Positions 24,611 to 35,667 of a stretch of DNA of 59,243 nucleotides are shown here, one piece after another. The position numbers were made by a program, and so were the translations under genes. Position 1 is the stretch's first letter. Each line of letters starts with the position of its first letter. The stretch covers positions 1 to 59,243 of the forward strand of contig CAIPDP010000022.1 of NCBI GenBank assembly GCA_903863845.1. The letters run 5' to 3'. This stretch comes from an uncultured Mucilaginibacter sp. (GTDB lineage Bacteria; Bacteroidota; Bacteroidia; Sphingobacteriales; Sphingobacteriaceae). The notes beneath the pieces were generated by a model. The model was not told where the DNA came from and searched no databases. It saw nothing but the letters and a program-made list of their open reading frames with translations.

Positions 24611-26740
24611 TCAGTTTAACGGTAAATCTATTATAAATTCCGAACCTTCGCCTTCCCTGCTTTCGATATTTATTTTGCCTCCGTGTCCTTTTACAATAAT
24701 ATCATAACTTAACGAAAGTCCCAAACCTGTTCCCTCACCCGTTGGTTTAGTGGTGAAGAAAGGTTGCAGAATTTTCTCTTTGATGGTATCGGGAATACCT
24801 ATGCCGTTGTCTGTTACTTTGATGATCACCTGCCCATTTTCTTGTGAAGTGCTTACCGAAACTTCCGGCTTATAATCCGCCCCGCGAGTTTTCTGCTTTT
24901 GGTTTACTGCGTAAAATGCGTTGTTAAACAGGTTGAGTAATACTCTGCCAATATCTTGTGGTACGACATTTGCCTTTTGTAAACGCTCATCAAAGCCGGT
25001 TATCAATGCTGCTTCAAAATCCTGTTTCTTGGCTTTTAACCCGTGGTAAGCCATGCGCAGGTACTCGTCGGCAAGTTGATTGATATCTGTGGGTTCTTTC
25101 TGCCCGCTGGCACTGCGCGAATGTTCGAGCATTCCCTTTACAATACCCTCTGCACGTTTGCCGTGCATATTTATTTTTTTCGAGTTCTCCTCAATGTCTA
25201 TAGCAATTGCTTTTATCTCTTCCAGATCGCCTTTTTCAATTTCCAGTTTAATTTCGCCAACCAACTCGGCATTGAGTTCCGAGAAGTTATTGACGAAGTT
25301 GAGCGGGTTCTGGATCTCATGCGCTATACCAGCGGTCAATTCACCAAGCGAGGCCATTTTTTCGGATTGGATGAGTTGGGTTTGGGTGGCTTTTAAATGG
25401 ACCAGGGATTGATTCAGTTCAGCAGTGCGGGCAGTTACCTGCTGCTCCAAAGTCTCATTTTGTTTGGCTAAAAGCTGTTGTTTTTCAATTTCCTGCTCCA
25501 GAGCCTGTGCCGACAACACCTCTACCTGCTGTAATTTTAATTGAAGCAATTGGCTATCAAGAGCAAATTCGCGTCCCAAAAATACCGATATTCCCAGAGG
25601 CGGCCCTAACGTTATCATGCAAACTGTCAAAACGTCGGGGAGCTCGTTATTTAACCCCGCATGTATTAGACTAATAATACCAATAATGCTAATTAAAAAT
25701 CCAGTTAAAATAAATAGCGCCCCACGCTTTTTATGTTTTATAGCCTTTAATGTTAGCCAAATCTGGATGCCATTTCCCAATACATAAACGGCCCATAAAG
25801 CGTATGACTTAGATCCCTCTATAAACACATTAGTCAGAAAGCACGTTAAACATATAAATATCAAAATCTTGTAAGTTCGGCCGGGAATAAATTTGTATAG
25901 CGTATAAAGGGCTTTTATGCCGAACAAATTTCCGATTACATAAAATAAGATACCAAGAATGCCCAGGTAACTCATTACATCGGCATAGTAAGCCAGATCG
26001 AAGGTTAGAAATGCGTCGAACAAATAAATTGCAAAGCAAATGGCATAACAGGCAAAAAATAAATTCCCCCTGTTTTGCGCCTTATAGCTAAAGAGAATAA
26101 TGTGCAAAACTGCAAGAAATAATAAAATGCTTATGCCAGCTACCAATGCATATTTTAGATGGTATATCTCGTCGTTAGTTCTAATAAGTTGCGGGGTGTT
26201 TAAAAATATGATACCTGCTGATACTATTTGGTTATATCGATTGAGATAATATAGACTTGCCTGATTTGCAACACGAATGGCTAATACTTGCTCGGACGAA
26301 TTGGTTAACGGGAGTTCAATAGGGTTTTTTGGATCAAAGAATCCTCGCCCGGTTTTTAATTCCCCATCAATGGTTCCCCTTTGTCCTACCAGTTTACCAT
26401 TCAGGTAAATCTCTAAAGCCGTACTTTGGACGATGACAAGAGATGCACCGGGACGTAACGCGGGGTTAATACGTAATCTTATCCTCATCCAGAATATTCC
26501 TTGCTGTGCTGCTTTTGGTAACTCCGGGACGGGCAATGAGGGATCGATTGGTTGCCAGTTTTTATCGTTATAATTTGTCTGTGCATAATCAGGATTGTCA
26601 GCGGGATAAAACCTCCAACCTTTATTTAATTTAAAACCTTGCGATGGCAAACTATCAATATCTACAACGGCATTTGCCTGCCCTGAAGCAAACCTGGTTA
26701 GAGAAATAAAAGCACAAACAATGAGTGTTATTTTTTTCAT
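24611..26740 (-). CDS. 7TMR-DISM-type sensor histidine kinase
   Basis: A 709-residue kinase. A signal peptide is followed by an external beta-sandwich (about 25-185) with [19 protein letters not shown] and [16 protein letters not shown], the style of 7TMR-DISM extracellular domains that bind carbohydrates or other ligands. About seven membrane segments follow (about 190-390), then a coiled coil and the kinase core with the His near residue 475 in [38 protein letters not shown] and [16 protein letters not shown]. Its 3' part is nearly identical in DNA to the next kinase (65 of 67 bases at 24814-24880 versus 26953-27019), a sign of recent duplication or gene conversion. Confidence 0.88.
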   Translation of the reverse strand: MKKITLIVCAFISLTRFASGQANAVVDIDSLPSQGFKLNKGWRFYPADNPDYAQTNYNDKNWQPIDPSLPVPELPKAAQQGIFWMRIRLRINPALRPGASLVIVQSTALEIYLNGKLVGQRGTIDGELKTGRGFFDPKNPIELPLTNSSEQVLAIRVANQASLYYLNRYNQIVSAGIIFLNTPQLIRTNDEIYHLKYALVAGISILLFLAVLHIILFSYKAQNRGNLFFACYAICFAIYLFDAFLTFDLAYYADVMSYLGILGILFYVIGNLFGIKALYTLYKFIPGRTYKILIFICLTCFLTNVFIEGSKSYALWAVYVLGNGIQIWLTLKAIKHKKRGALFILTGFLISIIGIISLIHAGLNNELPDVLTVCMITLGPPLGISVFLGREFALDSQLLQLKLQQVEVLSAQALEQEIEKQQLLAKQNETLEQQVTARTAELNQSLVHLKATQTQLIQSEKMASLGELTAGIAHEIQNPLNFVNNFSELNAELVGEIKLEIEKGDLEEIKAIAIDIEENSKKINMHGKRAEGIVKGMLEHSRSASGQKEPTDINQLADEYLRMAYHGLKAKKQDFEAALITGFDERLQKANVVPQDIGRVLLNLFNNAFYAVNQKQKTRGADYKPEVSVSTSQENGQVIIKVTDNGIGIPDTIKEKILQPFFTTKPTGEGTGLGLSLSYDIIVKGHGGKINIESREGEGSEFIIDLPLN

Positions 26741-26749
26741 ATTGTTTAC

Positions 26750-28768
26750 TTAACTAGCAGGTAATTGAATAATAAACTCCGACCCTTCACCCTCTGTACT
26801 ATCAGCGCCTATACTCCCCTCATGCCCCTTCACCACCAGATCATAAGTTAAACTCAACCCTAAGCCTGTTCCTTCCCCCGTGGGTTTTGTAGTAAAAAAT
26901 GGCTGCATAATTTTCTCTTTGATAGCATCGGGGATACCTGTCCCGTTGTCTTTTACTTTGATGATCACCTGCCCGTTTTCTTGTGAAGTGCTTACCGAAA
27001 CTTCCGGTTTATAATCCGCACCGGCAGTTTTTGATTTTTGGTTTACCGCGTAAAATGCGTTGTTAAACAAGTTAAGCAATACCCGGCCCATATCCTGAGG
27101 CACTACATTAACCTGAGGTAATCGCTCATCAAAGCCGGTTATCAATGCTGCTTCAAAATCCTGTTTTTTGGCTTTTAGCCCGTGGTAAGCTATGCGCAGG
27201 TATTCGTCGGCAAGTTGATTGATATCTGTGGGTTCTTTCTGCCCGCTGGTTGTGCGAGAATGCTCCAACATACCTTTTACAATACTTTCGGCCCGTTTGC
27301 CGTGGTGCCTGATCTTCTCTAAATTCTGCGATAGGTCATCCGCTATGGCGATCACATCGGCTTTATTGCCTTTTTCTTCTTCTTCCTTTAATTCAGCCAA
27401 TAGTTCAACACTCACTTCAGAGAAATTATTGACGAAGTTGAGTGGGTTCTGTATCTCGTGGGCGATACCGGCAGTCAGTTCACCAAGCGAAGCCATTTTT
27501 TCGGATTGGATGAGTTGGGTTTGGGTGGTCTTTAACTGGGTTAAGGTGTTTTGTATTTCTTCTTTTTGTTCGTTCAACAACACATTGGCTTTTTGTTTCT
27601 GGCGGTTATTGCGGTAAAAAACAATCGACAAAAGCAATAATACACCCACTGCTCCTGATAAAAAATACGTCCTGTTTCTGCTTTCAATATCAGCCTTTTC
27701 CTGCTCTAATTGCTGCGAATGTAATTGCTCATCGAAAGACAGTTTTTGAAAATCGGCCAAACTTTTACTGTTCGCATCGAAGCTGCTGTCTTTTGCCGTT
27801 AATGCAAGGCCCTGGTATTTATAGGCACTATCCTGCTGATGTTTGAGTACATAGCTTTTGTAAAGGGTTTCGTAATTATCGCCCAGGTCTTTATCGCCCA
27901 GCAGTTTTGAAACATTCAGGGTTTTGATAGCATAGTTTAAGCTGGAGTCGGCCTGTTTTACTTGCAGGTAATAATTGCTCAGATACCGGTACCCCCGGCG
28001 TACGCCATTTAAATTGTTACCCTTTTTTGCTGCGCCCACGGCTTTATAAAAGTATTGCAGGGCCAGCTTATCCTGTTGCTGTTTCTGGTAGAGGTCGCCC
28101 AGACCTGCATAGATCGACCCCAGGTATTGCAAAAAATGTATCCTGAGAAATAGCTTTTCAGCATCCTGGTACGATTGCTGTGCCAGCTGGTATTGCTGCG
28201 TAGTGGCATAGGTAGTTGCAAGCGAGAGGTATACGAGGCCCAAAAGTTCGCGTGAATGTGACTCTTCGCAAAGCCCTAATGCTTTTTTATATTCCACAAT
28301 AGCCTGGTCGTTATTTTTGGTAAAGGAAAATAGAATGCCCAGCTTTTGATGAATTTGTGCTAATGTGCCCAAACGGTTTGAACGAAGAGAGGGTATATGT
28401 TCTATGTTCCAGGTTTTTCCCTCATTAGCTTCATTTTCGGCAATTGTTTGCGCTTGTTGCAGGTACTTGAATGCTTCAGGATACTTTCCTAAAAGGGTCA
28501 GCAAATATCCCTTGAATGCGAGGTGATAGGCTTCGTCGATTGGCTTGTCATTAGCTTTTGCAATGGCAATACTCTGTTCCCAATAAGCAAGCGATCGTGG
28601 TGCATCACTCTCGAGATAGTAAAAGCCTAATTTTCGTAGTACCTGGTAACGTTCCAGATCGGTTTTGGCCAGTTTAAGATTTTTGGCTAAGCTATCCGGC
28701 TGCAAGCCCCGGGCCATAACCGATGCAGGTATCAATAAAAGCAGTAAGATTTTAAAACAAAGTCTCAT
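26750..28768 (-). CDS. TPR-domain sensor histidine kinase
   Basis: A 672-residue kinase with a signal peptide ([14 protein letters not shown]), a periplasmic array of TPR helices (about 30-340, for example [17 protein letters not shown] and [20 protein letters not shown]), one membrane segment near 373-390 ([18 protein letters not shown]), a coiled coil and the shared kinase core with [38 protein letters not shown] and [16 protein letters not shown]. It is the closest homologue of the split kinase gene at 33586-35662. Nine bases separate it from the next kinase, consistent with one operon. The ligand of the TPR sensor is unknown. Confidence 0.9.
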   Translation of the reverse strand: MRLCFKILLLLLIPASVMARGLQPDSLAKNLKLAKTDLERYQVLRKLGFYYLESDAPRSLAYWEQSIAIAKANDKPIDEAYHLAFKGYLLTLLGKYPEAFKYLQQAQTIAENEANEGKTWNIEHIPSLRSNRLGTLAQIHQKLGILFSFTKNNDQAIVEYKKALGLCEESHSRELLGLVYLSLATTYATTQQYQLAQQSYQDAEKLFLRIHFLQYLGSIYAGLGDLYQKQQQDKLALQYFYKAVGAAKKGNNLNGVRRGYRYLSNYYLQVKQADSSLNYAIKTLNVSKLLGDKDLGDNYETLYKSYVLKHQQDSAYKYQGLALTAKDSSFDANSKSLADFQKLSFDEQLHSQQLEQEKADIESRNRTYFLSGAVGVLLLLSIVFYRNNRQKQKANVLLNEQKEEIQNTLTQLKTTQTQLIQSEKMASLGELTAGIAHEIQNPLNFVNNFSEVSVELLAELKEEEEKGNKADVIAIADDLSQNLEKIRHHGKRAESIVKGMLEHSRTTSGQKEPTDINQLADEYLRIAYHGLKAKKQDFEAALITGFDERLPQVNVVPQDMGRVLLNLFNNAFYAVNQKSKTAGADYKPEVSVSTSQENGQVIIKVKDNGTGIPDAIKEKIMQPFFTTKPTGEGTGLGLSLTYDLVVKGHEGSIGADSTEGEGSEFIIQLPAS

Positions 28769-28780
28769 CGTATTTAACTA

Positions 28781-31700
28781 TTAAATAGGGAGCGAAACAA
28801 TAAACTCGGTAAACTCGCCTTCTTTGGTATTCACATCTATTTTGCCTCCATGCCCCTTAACCACCATATCATAGGTTAAACTCAAACCCAAACCCGTACC
28901 CTCACCGGTAGGTTTAGTGGTAAAAAATGGCTGCATTATCTTTTCTTTAATATGCTCCGGCATGCCCACACCATTGTCTTTAACTTTGATCACTACCTCG
29001 CCATTTTCGGTCAGGGTAGTTACGGTAACTTCGGGCTTATAGTCGCCTCCCATGTTTTTTTTCTTTTGGTTAACCGCATAGAAGGCATTGTTGAACAGGT
29101 TGAGCAGTACGCGGCCCAGGTCCTGCCCGATACCGTTGATCTTTGGCAGATCGGGATCAAAATGCGTCACCATCCCGATAGCTATCGGGACGGCATTGAA
29201 GATCTTGTCTTTTGCCCTTAAGCCGTGATAGGAGAGACGCATAAATTCATCGGCCAAAGCATTGATGTTGATCAGTTGTTTTTCACCACCGCCTGTTCGG
29301 CTATGTTGCAGCATGCCTTTTACAATAGCATCCGCACGTTTGCCATGGTGATTGATCTTTTGTTCGTTATCAAGCAGATCGCCTATCAGCTCAATTTCCA
29401 ATTGGGCATCGCGTTCTGCAATTGGCTTTTCGGTTTCTGCCTTCAGCTCGGCCAAAATCTCCTGGTTAACTTCCGAGAAATTATTGACGAAGTTTAACGG
29501 GTTTTGGATCTCGTGTGCGATACCTGCTGTCAGTTCACCAAGCGAGGCCATTTTTTCCGACTGGATCAATTTGGTTTGTGCAGCCTTCAGGTCGCTCAGC
29601 GTATTTTCAACCTGTTTTTTGGCGGATTCCAGTTTATTAAAATCCTCATATCGAGCATAGGCGGTAGAGAAAGCATCGGCAAGCGATTGAACCAGTTCAA
29701 TTTCATCCCGGGTCAATGGCTCTATATTTCCCACGTACAGCATGCCTTGTAAAAAAGGTAAAAAATGCAGATCCAGGCTGATATCAGGATGTTCTGTTAC
29801 ATACTTATCGGTAGAGGGTATGGTACCCTGGTTGACCAGGCTTTGGGTATAATTTGCAAATTCTTCCGCACTCCAATGGACAGTGGTAACTTGCTTTGCC
29901 CTCCAGGCTGTCGATAGCTGCGTTCCTATTCCGCTTGAATCAAAACGAATATTAAAGGTACTGATAGCTTTCCCATCGGCGGTTGACAGGTGCGCGTAAA
30001 TGAGTTCCGCTTTTTCATCAATTATAAAAACCCCGCAGCGGATAAATGGGATGCCGAGGATCATCAGCTCGTTCCATACCAATGGCGTTATCCTGTCAAG
30101 GTCCTCTGTAGAACGCATGGAGGCTATTTCGCCGCGCACTCTATCCAGTGAGGCTTGTTTGATCGCCTCGCGGGCTTGTGCCTCGGCTTGTTGAAGATCG
30201 TTAAAACGGGTATAAGCGAATGAGAATACTGAAGTAGCGCGTTGCAGCAGGTCCCAGCTTTCGGCAGAGATCGCGCCGGGAGAAGCTGCACCCATATAAC
30301 CGCCCGGAAACTTGCATAGGTGATAGCTACGATTGGGGATATGATCTCCATAGAACCCCTCGAGTAATTTAGACTGTTTGCTGCAATAGTTGATCCATTC
30401 CTTGCGGTTTTCTCCCTGCATCACAATAGACACCTGTCTTTTGTCCGATCGGTAGAACGCCAGCATTTGCTGGCCCACCCAGGTTTTGCTTAGTTCTACC
30501 GTCATATGGTCGGCTACACGTTGGTGCTCATCTTTTATTACATACCAGCATTCCGTTTTTTGAGTAGTTTCATTATGAAGATAGATTGAACTGGTTTCTA
30601 ATTCCTCGACGCCAAGCAATGCCATTTCCTGCCTGAGCAGGCCGGCCACTTCGATCAGTTCGCCGGGTTTTTGCATTGCCAGTGATCGCGAACGCACCTT
30701 TTCCATCGCTACTTCTATTTGTGACCGGCGGGCTTGTTTCTCCGCATTTTGCAGATCCAGGTAACGGCGATAAGTTTGACTGAAAACGCCGGAGAACCTT
30801 TTAAAAAGATTCATTTCATCGTCCCTTAACGGACTAAGCGTAAAGGCAAAAATTGCCCCTTCCGGGAAAAAGAAGGCATAATTAGTTTCCCTTTCAGGCA
30901 GATTCTCCAGGTCAAATTTTGCTGTATATTCCGGCGAGTCGTTGATTGCCTTGTAATAGCTTTTGAGGTTATCGCCGGCAAGCTCGTACAATCTGATTTG
31001 CTCTTTATTTTTCCATGCCTCATGGATACCACTGAGTAGCGGGTGGATCATCATATCTATTCTTCCGATCCGCATTTGCACTTTGCCGGTTGTATTTCCC
31101 ACCGCCGTCCAAACTTCCATGTGTTTAGTTTCATCAATGATTAGAATACCGCAACGGACCGTTTTTTCTATCCCAAGTTTTACCAGCTCGTCAAACATGG
31201 TCAACACCGTTTCGCCAACATGCTCGCTGTTGTGCATGGCCATAGTTTTTGCACGTACACGCTCCAGCGATAATTCAATTTGAGCCAGGCGGGCTTGTGC
31301 TTCCGCTTTTTGAAGATCAAGGAACCGGGTATAAGTACGTTCAAACTCAACAGCAATACGCCCCAGTATTTTGATTTCTTCGGGAGATAGCGATTTTTCA
31401 ACCATTACCCCAAAGCAGCCATATTTCATAAAGGCTTCAACATAATACAATCCTTCTTTGAAATACTGCGGCTTCAATTGTTCTACCCCCTCTATCAATT
31501 CCTGCCAGGCCGCAAAGTAACCTGCAACGCCTTCCGGAGGTACCTGATATGATACTACCGGGTCGGTTCCTTTCCAATCGACAAGGCATTGTGCCGTGGC
31601 TGGTTCATTACGGTCGAGCGGGTAATCAATGGCTTTACTTTTAAAATTATTGGAATTATTTTCGGCCCAGGCTGCCCAGAAAATGTGGCGATCCTTTTCT

Positions 31701-33580
31701 TCATCCGGCAGCCACAAAAATGAAAATGCTGAACGAATACCTAACTGCAACACCTGTTGGTGAAATACGCGCAAAGTATCATCCAGTTCATTCGAATGCT
31801 GCATGATCATACTTTGCGTACGGGTGCGCTCTAAGGCCGCTTCGATCTGTGCCTCCCTGACCTGTGCCTCTGCTTTTTTCAGATCGAGAAAGCGGGTGTA
31901 GGTACCATCAAAAACTGCGGCAAAACGTTCCAATAACCGAACACTTTCAGCCGAGCGCTCTTCTGACGATTGTACATTGATCAATCCTTTAGAGAAAAAA
32001 GCCACGTTGATCACCCTTCGCTTTTCGTTAGGGTTGTGCTTTGCACCGCCCATGCTTTCGCGGAATTTGGTAAATGCATATAGCTCGTTGCCGCTAAGAT
32101 CGATGACCAGCGAGGTTTTTTTAGCCTTCCAGCCCTGGTAGATCTTTTGGGTAACGTGCGGCTCATCTATCGGAAATCTAAAAACTTTATTGATCTGGCT
32201 GCCATACATCGTCACCCAATATTCGATGACCTTTTCTTCTTCATTGATCACCCCTATGGTTGCCTGATCGGGATTTTCGCCTAATTCTTTGAATTGTTGA
32301 AATAAAATGTAAACAGTTTCAGATAACTCATCGCTATTCTGCATCGCCATGGTACGTGCTCGAACACGTTCAAGGGCGAGTTCGATTTTTGATTCGCGGG
32401 CTTGAGCTTCTGCCTGTTTCAGGTCACTAAAGCGGGTATAGGTCTGGTCAAAAACCTTCGCGAAACGGCCGAGAATAGCGAGATTATCCGACGACAATGG
32501 TTCGTCCCCATCCACCTGCAAGCCCCCAAAATTGCTGAACGAGAAAGATAAAGTGACGCGTTCGGACGCGATCATTGCCTGCTTAATTTCTTCCGGGGTG
32601 TTTGCCGTTCCCGGCATACTAAATACCAGGTCATTTAGAACCCGCTTTTCCTCTCCTTGCAATTCGTAAACCCATTGCTGTTTTCTTTCCTTCCATGCTT
32701 CAATAAACGATTTATGATAGGCTATATCAACGAATTTGAATGTGGACAAAAATGCTTTTTCGGCAACCGGGTCCGCCATCCATACCGCGGCAGACGAAAA
32801 ATCATACTCCATCAGCCAGATCATACACCGGGTAAACGTCATATCAAGTTTTCCCAGTTCGTTAAATAATGTAGTTACGAGGTCGGCCAGTTCGCCGGAG
32901 CTTTGCATGGCCATCGCCCTTGCACGAACACGTTCCAGGGCAAGTTCAATTTTTGATTCGCGGGCCTGCGCTTCGGCTAGCTGTATGTCAGCAAAGCGGC
33001 GATAAGCCAGGTCGAAAACATTACGGAAGCGTTTGAGTACTTCGAGCTTTTCGGCAGATATCGGAAGGAAAGTTGATATACCAATTGCCGCTTCTCCTAC
33101 CGAATAGAAATAATAATAAAGCGATGTTGTTTTGTCCAGGCGTTCATCCGGGACTTCATTGTTGGTATTCCTGAATTTTTTCCAATTTTCAAGTTCAATG
33201 CCAGTTAGGGCTTCCTCAATAAAAGCATCATTTGTTTTCCGGATACCCTTAACAAATTGTTCCAGGATCGGGTCACCACTGTAAGGAATATGGTTGACAG
33301 TCCCCTTAGAAAAATCCGAATAGTCGTAGTCAATAATATAATTGCTGTTTAAATAGGTATGAACAATGACATTTCTTAGGTTGCCAAAATCAAGTTGTTG
33401 CAGTTCAAGGAATAATGATTCACAAATGCTTAAAAGGTCGTCAGGCTTGCGCATGCTCATAGCAACCGTACGCACCCTTTCAAGGGAGGCTTCTATCTGC
33501 AGGTCGCGGTTCTTTTCGGCTAACTGTTTTTCCAGTTCCGCATTTTTTATTTCGAGACTGTGTTCTTGCTGACTCTTCAT
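28781..33580 (-). CDS. 1599-residue soluble histidine kinase with seven repeated sensor units
   Basis: A very long kinase with no signal peptide or membrane segment, so it should be cytoplasmic. Residues about 33-1324 are seven tandem units of 180-189 residues starting near 33, 215, 403, 583, 772, 959 and 1145. Each opens with a helix of the type [16 protein letters not shown], followed by an alpha/beta domain that looks GAF-like, and closes with a FAxVFDxTYTRFxDLxxAEAQ helix. The phosphoacceptor is about H1356 in [16 protein letters not shown], then [22 protein letters not shown] and [16 protein letters not shown]. The kinase core has a five-residue insertion (in VPIAIGM) caused by an 18-bp palindrome at 29173-29190. 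The GAF label is tentative; what the units bind is unknown. Confidence 0.87.
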   Translation of the reverse strand: MKSQQEHSLEIKNAELEKQLAEKNRDLQIEASLERVRTVAMSMRKPDDLLSICESLFLELQQLDFGNLRNVIVHTYLNSNYIIDYDYSDFSKGTVNHIPYSGDPILEQFVKGIRKTNDAFIEEALTGIELENWKKFRNTNNEVPDERLDKTTSLYYYFYSVGEAAIGISTFLPISAEKLEVLKRFRNVFDLAYRRFADIQLAEAQARESKIELALERVRARAMAMQSSGELADLVTTLFNELGKLDMTFTRCMIWLMEYDFSSAAVWMADPVAEKAFLSTFKFVDIAYHKSFIEAWKERKQQWVYELQGEEKRVLNDLVFSMPGTANTPEEIKQAMIASERVTLSFSFSNFGGLQVDGDEPLSSDNLAILGRFAKVFDQTYTRFSDLKQAEAQARESKIELALERVRARTMAMQNSDELSETVYILFQQFKELGENPDQATIGVINEEEKVIEYWVTMYGSQINKVFRFPIDEPHVTQKIYQGWKAKKTSLVIDLSGNELYAFTKFRESMGGAKHNPNEKRRVINVAFFSKGLINVQSSEERSAESVRLLERFAAVFDGTYTRFLDLKKAEAQVREAQIEAALERTRTQSMIMQHSNELDDTLRVFHQQVLQLGIRSAFSFLWLPDEEKDRHIFWAAWAENNSNNFKSKAIDYPLDRNEPATAQCLVDWKGTDPVVSYQVPPEGVAGYFAAWQELIEGVEQLKPQYFKEGLYYVEAFMKYGCFGVMVEKSLSPEEIKILGRIAVEFERTYTRFLDLQKAEAQARLAQIELSLERVRAKTMAMHNSEHVGETVLTMFDELVKLGIEKTVRCGILIIDETKHMEVWTAVGNTTGKVQMRIGRIDMMIHPLLSGIHEAWKNKEQIRLYELAGDNLKSYYKAINDSPEYTAKFDLENLPERETNYAFFFPEGAIFAFTLSPLRDDEMNLFKRFSGVFSQTYRRYLDLQNAEKQARRSQIEVAMEKVRSRSLAMQKPGELIEVAGLLRQEMALLGVEELETSSIYLHNETTQKTECWYVIKDEHQRVADHMTVELSKTWVGQQMLAFYRSDKRQVSIVMQGENRKEWINYCSKQSKLLEGFYGDHIPNRSYHLCKFPGGYMGAASPGAISAESWDLLQRATSVFSFAYTRFNDLQQAEAQAREAIKQASLDRVRGEIASMRSTEDLDRITPLVWNELMILGIPFIRCGVFIIDEKAELIYAHLSTADGKAISTFNIRFDSSGIGTQLSTAWRAKQVTTVHWSAEEFANYTQSLVNQGTIPSTDKYVTEHPDISLDLHFLPFLQGMLYVGNIEPLTRDEIELVQSLADAFSTAYARYEDFNKLESAKKQVENTLSDLKAAQTKLIQSEKMASLGELTAGIAHEIQNPLNFVNNFSEVNQEILAELKAETEKPIAERDAQLEIELIGDLLDNEQKINHHGKRADAIVKGMLQHSRTGGGEKQLININALADEFMRLSYHGLRAKDKIFNAVPIAIGMVTHFDPDLPKINGIGQDLGRVLLNLFNNAFYAVNQKKKNMGGDYKPEVTVTTLTENGEVVIKVKDNGVGMPEHIKEKIMQPFFTTKPTGEGTGLGLSLTYDMVVKGHGGKIDVNTKEGEFTEFIVSLPI
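29173..29190. repeat. 18-bp palindrome inside the kinase reading frame
   Basis: TCCCGATAGCTATCGGGA, identical to the intergenic copy at 1495-1512. On the coding strand it encodes PIAIG within VPIAIGM, where sister kinases have only two residues (NAEVVTHL versus [13 protein letters not shown]). The frame is kept. This looks like insertion of a mobile palindromic element between the histidine and ATPase parts of the kinase. Confidence 0.85.
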
Positions 33581-33585
33581 ACTAT

Positions 33586-34827
33586 TTAGCTGATCGGAAT
33601 ACTTATAATCAACTCCGTTCCTTCACCCTCAACACTATTAACCTGTATGTTGCCTCCATGCCCTTTCACCACCATATCATAAGTTAGACTTAGACCCAAA
33701 CCCGTACCCTCGCCTGTAGGTTTGGTAGTAAAAAATGGCTGCATAATTTTTTCCTTGATAGCATCCGGAATACCTATGCCGTTGTCTTTCACTTTGATAA
33801 TTACCTGCCCATTTTCGGTGCTGGTGCTAACCGAAACTTCAGGCTTGTAGTTACCGCCCAGTGATTTCTGTTTTTGATTGACTGCATAAAAGGCATTATT
33901 GAACAGGTTGAGCAGTACCCGACCAATATCTTGCGGGATCGCATTTACTTTAGGTAGCCCGGCTGCTAAATGCGTAACAACTTCAGCATTAAAACTTTTG
34001 TCTTTTGCCCTTAAGCCATGATGGCTGAGGCGCAGGAATTCATCTGCCATTAGGTTGATATCGGTAGGTTCCTTTTGCCCCGTTGCGCTGCGTGAATGTT
34101 CGAGCATGCCTTTAACAATACTATCGGCCCTTCTGCCATGATGATTTATTTTTTCCTCATTGGCTATCAGATCACTGATCAATTCATTGGCCGTTTGCTC
34201 ATCTTGCTCTGCCTTTGGTTTTAAATTTTCAGCCTGCAGCTCCTTCAGCATTTCAAGGTTTACTTCCGAAAAATTATTAACAAAGTTTAAGGGGTTCTGG
34301 ATCTCATGGGCGATGCCGGCGGTTAGCTCACCCAGTGAAGCCATTTTCTCGGATTGTATCAGTTGGGTTTGCGTGGCTTTCAGATCGGAAAGCGTTTTTT
34401 CGAGATCATCGCGCTGTGACTCTATCTCCTCTTTTTGTTGTACGATCTCCTCATTCTGATGAAATAGCAAATTATTGACCTTTTGCTTTTGCCGGTTATT
34501 GCGGTAGAAGATTCCTGCTATCAACATAAATACAGCGATTGCAGCTAACAATACATAGGTTCTGATACGTGTTTGGGTCGCGGCTTTTTCTTTTTCCAGG
34601 TCTTGCGCATGCAATTGCGCCTTAAAGGATAGTTGCTGAAATTCGGCCAGATTCTTAACGGTCGCGTTAAAAATGCTGTCTTTTGCCATTAAAGCCAGGC
34701 CCTGGTATTTATAGGCACTGTCGGTTTTGCCATTCAATTGGTAGCTTTTATAGAGGTTATCGTAGGCTTTATCCCGGTCTTGCAGGCTTTGCATCTGGTT
34801 TATAACATCGAGCGTTTTTTTTGGCAA
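33586..34827 (-). CDS. C-terminal part of a frameshifted TPR sensor histidine kinase
   Basis: This frame encodes the last TPR helix, a membrane segment ([19 protein letters not shown]), a coiled coil and a complete kinase core ([54 protein letters not shown]). The first residues, [27 protein letters not shown], continue exactly where the upstream frame at 34769-35662 leaves the family, matching IKTLNVSK...YETLYKSY of the kinase at 26750-28768. There is no good start of its own: TTG 34827 is inside the upstream gene, and ATG 34794 would remove the sensor. It is best seen as the second half of one gene of about 691 residues, broken at an A8 tract. Confidence 0.82.
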   Translation of the reverse strand: MPKKTLDVINQMQSLQDRDKAYDNLYKSYQLNGKTDSAYKYQGLALMAKDSIFNATVKNLAEFQQLSFKAQLHAQDLEKEKAATQTRIRTYVLLAAIAVFMLIAGIFYRNNRQKQKVNNLLFHQNEEIVQQKEEIESQRDDLEKTLSDLKATQTQLIQSEKMASLGELTAGIAHEIQNPLNFVNNFSEVNLEMLKELQAENLKPKAEQDEQTANELISDLIANEEKINHHGRRADSIVKGMLEHSRSATGQKEPTDINLMADEFLRLSHHGLRAKDKSFNAEVVTHLAAGLPKVNAIPQDIGRVLLNLFNNAFYAVNQKQKSLGGNYKPEVSVSTSTENGQVIIKVKDNGIGIPDAIKEKIMQPFFTTKPTGEGTGLGLSLTYDMVVKGHGGNIQVNSVEGEGTELIISIPIS

Positions 34828-35662
34828 AATATAAGCTGGAGTCTTTTTGCTTTACTTTCAGATAATGATCGGCAAGTTCATTGTATGTCGTCGCTAAATT
34901 TGAAAAATTCTTTTGTTCAAAACCCGTATTGATCGATAGATGATAATATTTAAGGCCTTGATCTGTATTCCCCATTTTTAAATAAATGCGACCCATATTG
35001 GTATACACCAATCCCAGATATTTTGTAAACCCTGTTTTTTTGGCAATTTTTTCCGCAATTTGTTCCAGAACCAGCGCTGAATCAAGGCGATTAAGTTTTT
35101 CAAAGGTGTGCCCGAGATTCATATTGACCAAACTAAGTAAGCCCTGATCGTTTGCTTCAGTTGCCAGTTTTTTGGTTTCCCGGTACTCTGCTATTTGCTG
35201 CTCAATATTATTTGTTGCACCCATCAAATGCCCCAAATCATGATGGATACTTCCAAGTAAAAAGATACGCATCATGTGGTTAGGTAAGTTGTTGATATGG
35301 TTCCAGGTTTTTTGCTCACTGGCCGGGTCTTCAACAAGTTTGAGCGCGCGCTGCAGGTATTCCAGCGATTCAGGAAACTTGCCTAAATGCATCAATACAT
35401 ACCCGCTGCCATCCATCGCCCAGGCTTCGTCAAGCGCATGGCCATTTTTTTTCGCAAGGCTTGTTGCCAATTTGCTGAAATAAAGTGACGAATCTCTATT
35501 AGCTTCTGAAAAATAGTCGGCAAGGTCAAACAAACGCAAATAGCGTATGGAGTCGGTATTCGCTGTTTTAAATGCTTGCTTTAAACTATCCAGGTGGCTT
35601 TTTTGACCCATGCCTGAAAAAGGCAGCAGCAAAAACACAAATATTTTGATGAATTTTTTCAT
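34769..35662 (-). CDS. N-terminal TPR sensor part of the frameshifted histidine kinase
   Basis: The 297-residue product has a signal peptide (MKKFIKIFVFLLLPFSGMGQ) and TPR-like helices (about 25-275, such as LGKFPESLEYLQRALKLV and YTNMGRIYLKMGNTDQGLKYY). It matches the sensor of the kinase at 26750-28768 up to DSSLYFAKK, then diverges into [15 protein letters not shown] and stops. The change occurs at a run of eight A (34815-34822 on the complement). With seven A the frame would run on into the kinase at 33586-34827. As it stands it would make a secreted TPR protein without a membrane anchor. Confidence 0.82.
   Translation of the reverse strand: MKKFIKIFVFLLLPFSGMGQKSHLDSLKQAFKTANTDSIRYLRLFDLADYFSEANRDSSLYFSKLATSLAKKNGHALDEAWAMDGSGYVLMHLGKFPESLEYLQRALKLVEDPASEQKTWNHINNLPNHMMRIFLLGSIHHDLGHLMGATNNIEQQIAEYRETKKLATEANDQGLLSLVNMNLGHTFEKLNRLDSALVLEQIAEKIAKKTGFTKYLGLVYTNMGRIYLKMGNTDQGLKYYHLSINTGFEQKNFSNLATTYNELADHYLKVKQKDSSLYFAKKNARCYKPDAKPARPG
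34815..34822 (-). other. A8 tract at the kinase frameshift point
   Basis: On the coding strand the sequence is GCC followed by eight A and CGCTC. The upstream frame reads GCC AAA AAA AAC and soon stops; a seven-A version would read GCC AAA AAA ACG CTC GAT and continue into the kinase. The tract could be a sequencing error, a true mutation, a phase-variable site, or a slippage site. The sequence alone cannot decide. Confidence 0.8.
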
Positions 35663-35667
35663 TCGAT

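Noticed and set aside
33586..34827. Independent soluble or membrane kinase gene starting at TTG 34827
   Set aside because: The supposed start lies inside the upstream coding region, and both parts align end to end with one intact homologue, so a frameshift is the simpler reading.
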